Positions 61,566-64,000 of a DNA stretch of 64,000 nucleotides are shown in pieces. The stretch's first letter is position 1, and each line of letters opens with the position of its first letter. Source of the DNA: an uncultured Clostridia bacterium (GTDB lineage Bacteria; Bacillota; Clostridia; Christensenellales; Pumilibacteraceae); NCBI GenBank assembly GCA_947175195.1, contig CAMWLQ010000003.1, positions 62,001 to 126,000 on the forward strand, read 5' to 3'. The notes beneath the pieces are model-generated. The model was not told the origin of the DNA and did not search any database. It saw only the letters and a program-made list of their open reading frames with translations. Both the position numbers and the translations under genes were made by a program.

Positions 61566-61811
61566 CTAACCCAATAACGGCAAGATTTCGCCGTCGAACT
61601 TTTGTTCGGCATTTGCGCCGTTTACGCCCAGTATGTAGTTGCCGTCGGCTTTGACCGCAACACCGTCGCTGCACCTCCCTAAGCAAAAGCACGCGCGCAG
61701 CTCGATCTTGTCCGCCAAGTCGCGCTCCGCTATGAGCCGCTTAAACGTTTCTATAACGTCGTACGAGCCTTTAAGATGGCAGGAACTGCCCACACAAACA
61801 CTTAATATCAT
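61566..61811 (-). CDS. Thioredoxin-like [2Fe-2S] ferredoxin (NuoE-like)
   Basis: CVGSSCHLKGSYDV...ELRACFCLGRCSDGVAVKADG. Confidence 0.88.
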   Translation of the reverse strand: MILSVCVGSSCHLKGSYDVIETFKRLIAERDLADKIELRACFCLGRCSDGVAVKADGNYILGVNGANAEQKFDGEILPLLG

Positions 61812-61964
61812 AATTGCACCCTTTGTGTAATTGGAAATTTCGAATTATTGTTTTGCGCCTTACGGCGTTTTTAATTACCTATAAATGAAATTACGGATTA
61901 CGACGTGCCCTTTAATGATAAGTGCGCGAAACGCAGTCCGTAATTATTCATTCTTAACTTTTAA

Positions 61965-62711
61965 TTAATACAGGCAAACGTCAGCCCACTTAGCCAACAT
62001 CTCCCGCTCTTGCGGCTTGCCCTTGACCATTTGCGACGCGGCAACGATGGGCAGCCAGTTTTGTACGTACTGAATAGCGGTGTCCGATTTTTTGCAGAAA
62101 TTTTTAAGATAGAACTCGGCGGTTTTGTCGTCGCCGGCAAGCTTGAACAGCAGGTACGTGCGCGCGGTGTCGGCGGAGGCGTTGCCTATTGTGGCGTGCG
62201 ACCAGTCGATTACGCACGCGCCGCCGTCGGCGGTTATAATCACGTTGGACGGGTTAAAGTCGCCGTGGCACAGCTTTTTGTGCTTGTGCATGCCGTCCAG
62301 CCGCATTTGCAGCTCGTAGCGTGTTGTTGCGTCCAGTCCCGAAATCTCTATCTTGCGCGTGAACTTGGCGTGCTGCTTGTTAAGCTCGGGCGCGGTAAGC
62401 CTGTGCATAGAAAGCTGAATGTCTATGAGCTTAAGGATATATTCGTCCTTCTTTTCGGGGTTTTCCTCTATCATCTTTGCAAGCGACTTGCCCTCTACGT
62501 AGTCCATAACGATAGCAAGCCTGCCGTCGTCCAAGCGCTTTACCTCGTGGACCTTGGGCACGAACAGTCCCGTTTCCTCGACGCGCGTTTGGTTAAGCAC
62601 CTCGTTGAATATATCCGACTTTTTGTAGTCGGCGGCAAACACTTTGTAGCAAAGGCCGCCTTCCTTGTATACCGTCTTATTGGAACGGGTTGCAATTTCG
62701 GTTAATGCCAT
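61965..62711 (-). CDS. Aminoglycoside phosphotransferase-family kinase
   Basis: LAIVMDYVEGKSLAKMI; KLCHGDFNPSNVIIT; CVIDWSHATIGN. Confidence 0.82.
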   Translation of the reverse strand: MALTEIATRSNKTVYKEGGLCYKVFAADYKKSDIFNEVLNQTRVEETGLFVPKVHEVKRLDDGRLAIVMDYVEGKSLAKMIEENPEKKDEYILKLIDIQLSMHRLTAPELNKQHAKFTRKIEISGLDATTRYELQMRLDGMHKHKKLCHGDFNPSNVIITADGGACVIDWSHATIGNASADTARTYLLFKLAGDDKTAEFYLKNFCKKSDTAIQYVQNWLPIVAASQMVKGKPQEREMLAKWADVCLY

Positions 62712-62713
62712 AA

Positions 62714-63961
62714 TTATTTACCCTCCTTGCCGTAGTAGGCGTTGAGATACATTTGCTTGATTTCGGCAATCATCGGATAACGCGGGTTAGCGCCCGTGCA
62801 CTGATCGTCGAATGCGTCGCGGCTCATTTGGTCAAGGCTCTTCAAGAACTCCTCTTCGGACACGCCCGCGTCCTTAATGGTGGCAGGCAAGCCCACGTCT
62901 TTTCGCAGGTCTTCAAGCTTGGCTATGAGTTTTTCAAACTTTTCTTCGTCGGTCTTGCCCTTGATACCCACTGTTTCCGCTACGTCGGCATAACGCCTTA
63001 AGCACACGGGATGATCGTATTGCGGGAACGTACCGATTTTGGTCGGGGCCTCTACGGCGTTAAACCGCATAACCTCCGGCAACAGCAATGCGTTTGCCAT
63101 GCCGTGCGGCAAGTGATGATATGAGCCGAGCTTGTGCGCCATCGAGTGGCAAATGCCGAGGAAGGCATTGGCAAACGCCATACCCGCCATTGTCGCGGCA
63201 TTAGCCATTTTTGCGCGCGCGGTTTCGTCCGAGCCGTTCTTGTACGCAACGGGCAAATATTCGAATATCATCTTGATAGCCTCTTTTGCAATGCCGTCCG
63301 TGTATTCGCTGGACATAACCGACGCAATCGCCTCGAGCGAGTGCACCATAGCGTCGTAACCGGAGTTGGCGGTAAGCCCCTTGGGAATACTCATCATAAG
63401 CGCGGGATCGCAAATAGCCATTTTGGGCAAAAGCTCATAATCGGCAATCGGGTATTTCATGCCCGTCGATTCGTCGGTGATAACTGCGAACGGCGTGACC
63501 TCCGAGCCGGTACCGGCAGTGGTCGTGATAGCGACAAAGTACGCCTTTTCGCCCATCTTGGGGAATTTGTAAACGCGCTTGCGAATATCCATAAAGCGCA
63601 TTGCCATATCCGCAAAATCGACCTCGGGATGCTCGTACAGTACCCACATAATCTTGCCCGCGTCGAGCGCACTGCCGCCGCCGAGCGCGACTATGGCGTC
63701 GGGCTCGAACGAGCGCATAGCCTCCGCGCCCTTCTTTGCCGAGGCAAGCGTAGGGTCGGGCTGAACGTCGCTGAACGTGGTGTTTACTATACCGAGCTCG
63801 TTGAGCCTGTCGCTTACGAGCTTGGAAAATCCGCTCTTAAACAAGAATTCATCGGTGACTATAAATACGCGCTTTTTGCCCATTTCCTTAAGCTCTTGCA
63901 AAGCGACGGGCATACAGCCTTTTTTAAAATAAACCTTTTCCGGCGCGCGGAACCACAGCAT
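62714..63961 (-). CDS. Iron-containing alcohol dehydrogenase
   Basis: DAIVALGGGSALDAGKIMWVLYEHP; ITTTAGTGSEVTPFAVITD; CHSMAHKLGSYHHLPHGMANA. Start reassigned to ATG at 63961. Confidence 0.92.
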   Translation of the reverse strand: MLWFRAPEKVYFKKGCMPVALQELKEMGKKRVFIVTDEFLFKSGFSKLVSDRLNELGIVNTTFSDVQPDPTLASAKKGAEAMRSFEPDAIVALGGGSALDAGKIMWVLYEHPEVDFADMAMRFMDIRKRVYKFPKMGEKAYFVAITTTAGTGSEVTPFAVITDESTGMKYPIADYELLPKMAICDPALMMSIPKGLTANSGYDAMVHSLEAIASVMSSEYTDGIAKEAIKMIFEYLPVAYKNGSDETARAKMANAATMAGMAFANAFLGICHSMAHKLGSYHHLPHGMANALLLPEVMRFNAVEAPTKIGTFPQYDHPVCLRRYADVAETVGIKGKTDEEKFEKLIAKLEDLRKDVGLPATIKDAGVSEEEFLKSLDQMSRDAFDDQCTGANPRYPMIAEIKQMYLNAYYGKEGK

Positions 63962-64000
63962 ATTCTCTCTCCTTTTTGCTACTGTCTTGTAGTTTAACAA

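Overview
64 kb chromosomal window, probably from an uncultured spore-forming Clostridia-type Firmicute (taxonomy is inference from gene content). Most genes are on the minus strand. Recognisable content: gerAB/gerAA germination genes; gatCA; nifJ-type PFOR; a PadR/DUF1700/DUF4097 operon; a CotH-like lipoprotein; gapA, fba and pfkA; M29 aminopeptidase; a dnaE-whiA-PHP-murB block and an hprK-uvrC-queH-dtd block; one tRNA-Val(GAC); prfA-prmC-rpmE; M23 peptidase; a 2Fe2S/HydS/PP2C/HydB [FeFe]-hydrogenase operon; APH-like kinase; Fe-ADH. The least explained parts are: (i) a ~285-nt, strongly structured leader RNA upstream of gatC, closed by a 14-bp perfect long-range helix that fills the SD-AUG spacer; (ii) a locus with a 12-TM McrB-like AAA+ ATPase, a DUF2357/McrC-like zinc-ribbon partner, a ~3,520-aa surface protein with ~26 repeats, and two small membrane/coiled-coil proteins; (iii) an array of small hairpins with variable stems, bounded by a 17-bp direct repeat; (iv) two copies of a ~125-bp nested-palindrome intergenic repeat with a compensatory stem change; (v) UvrC-HAD and DUF1385-PrmC fusions; (vi) a Fic-family protein that has lost its catalytic motif. 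All calls come from reading the sequence; no database search was run.
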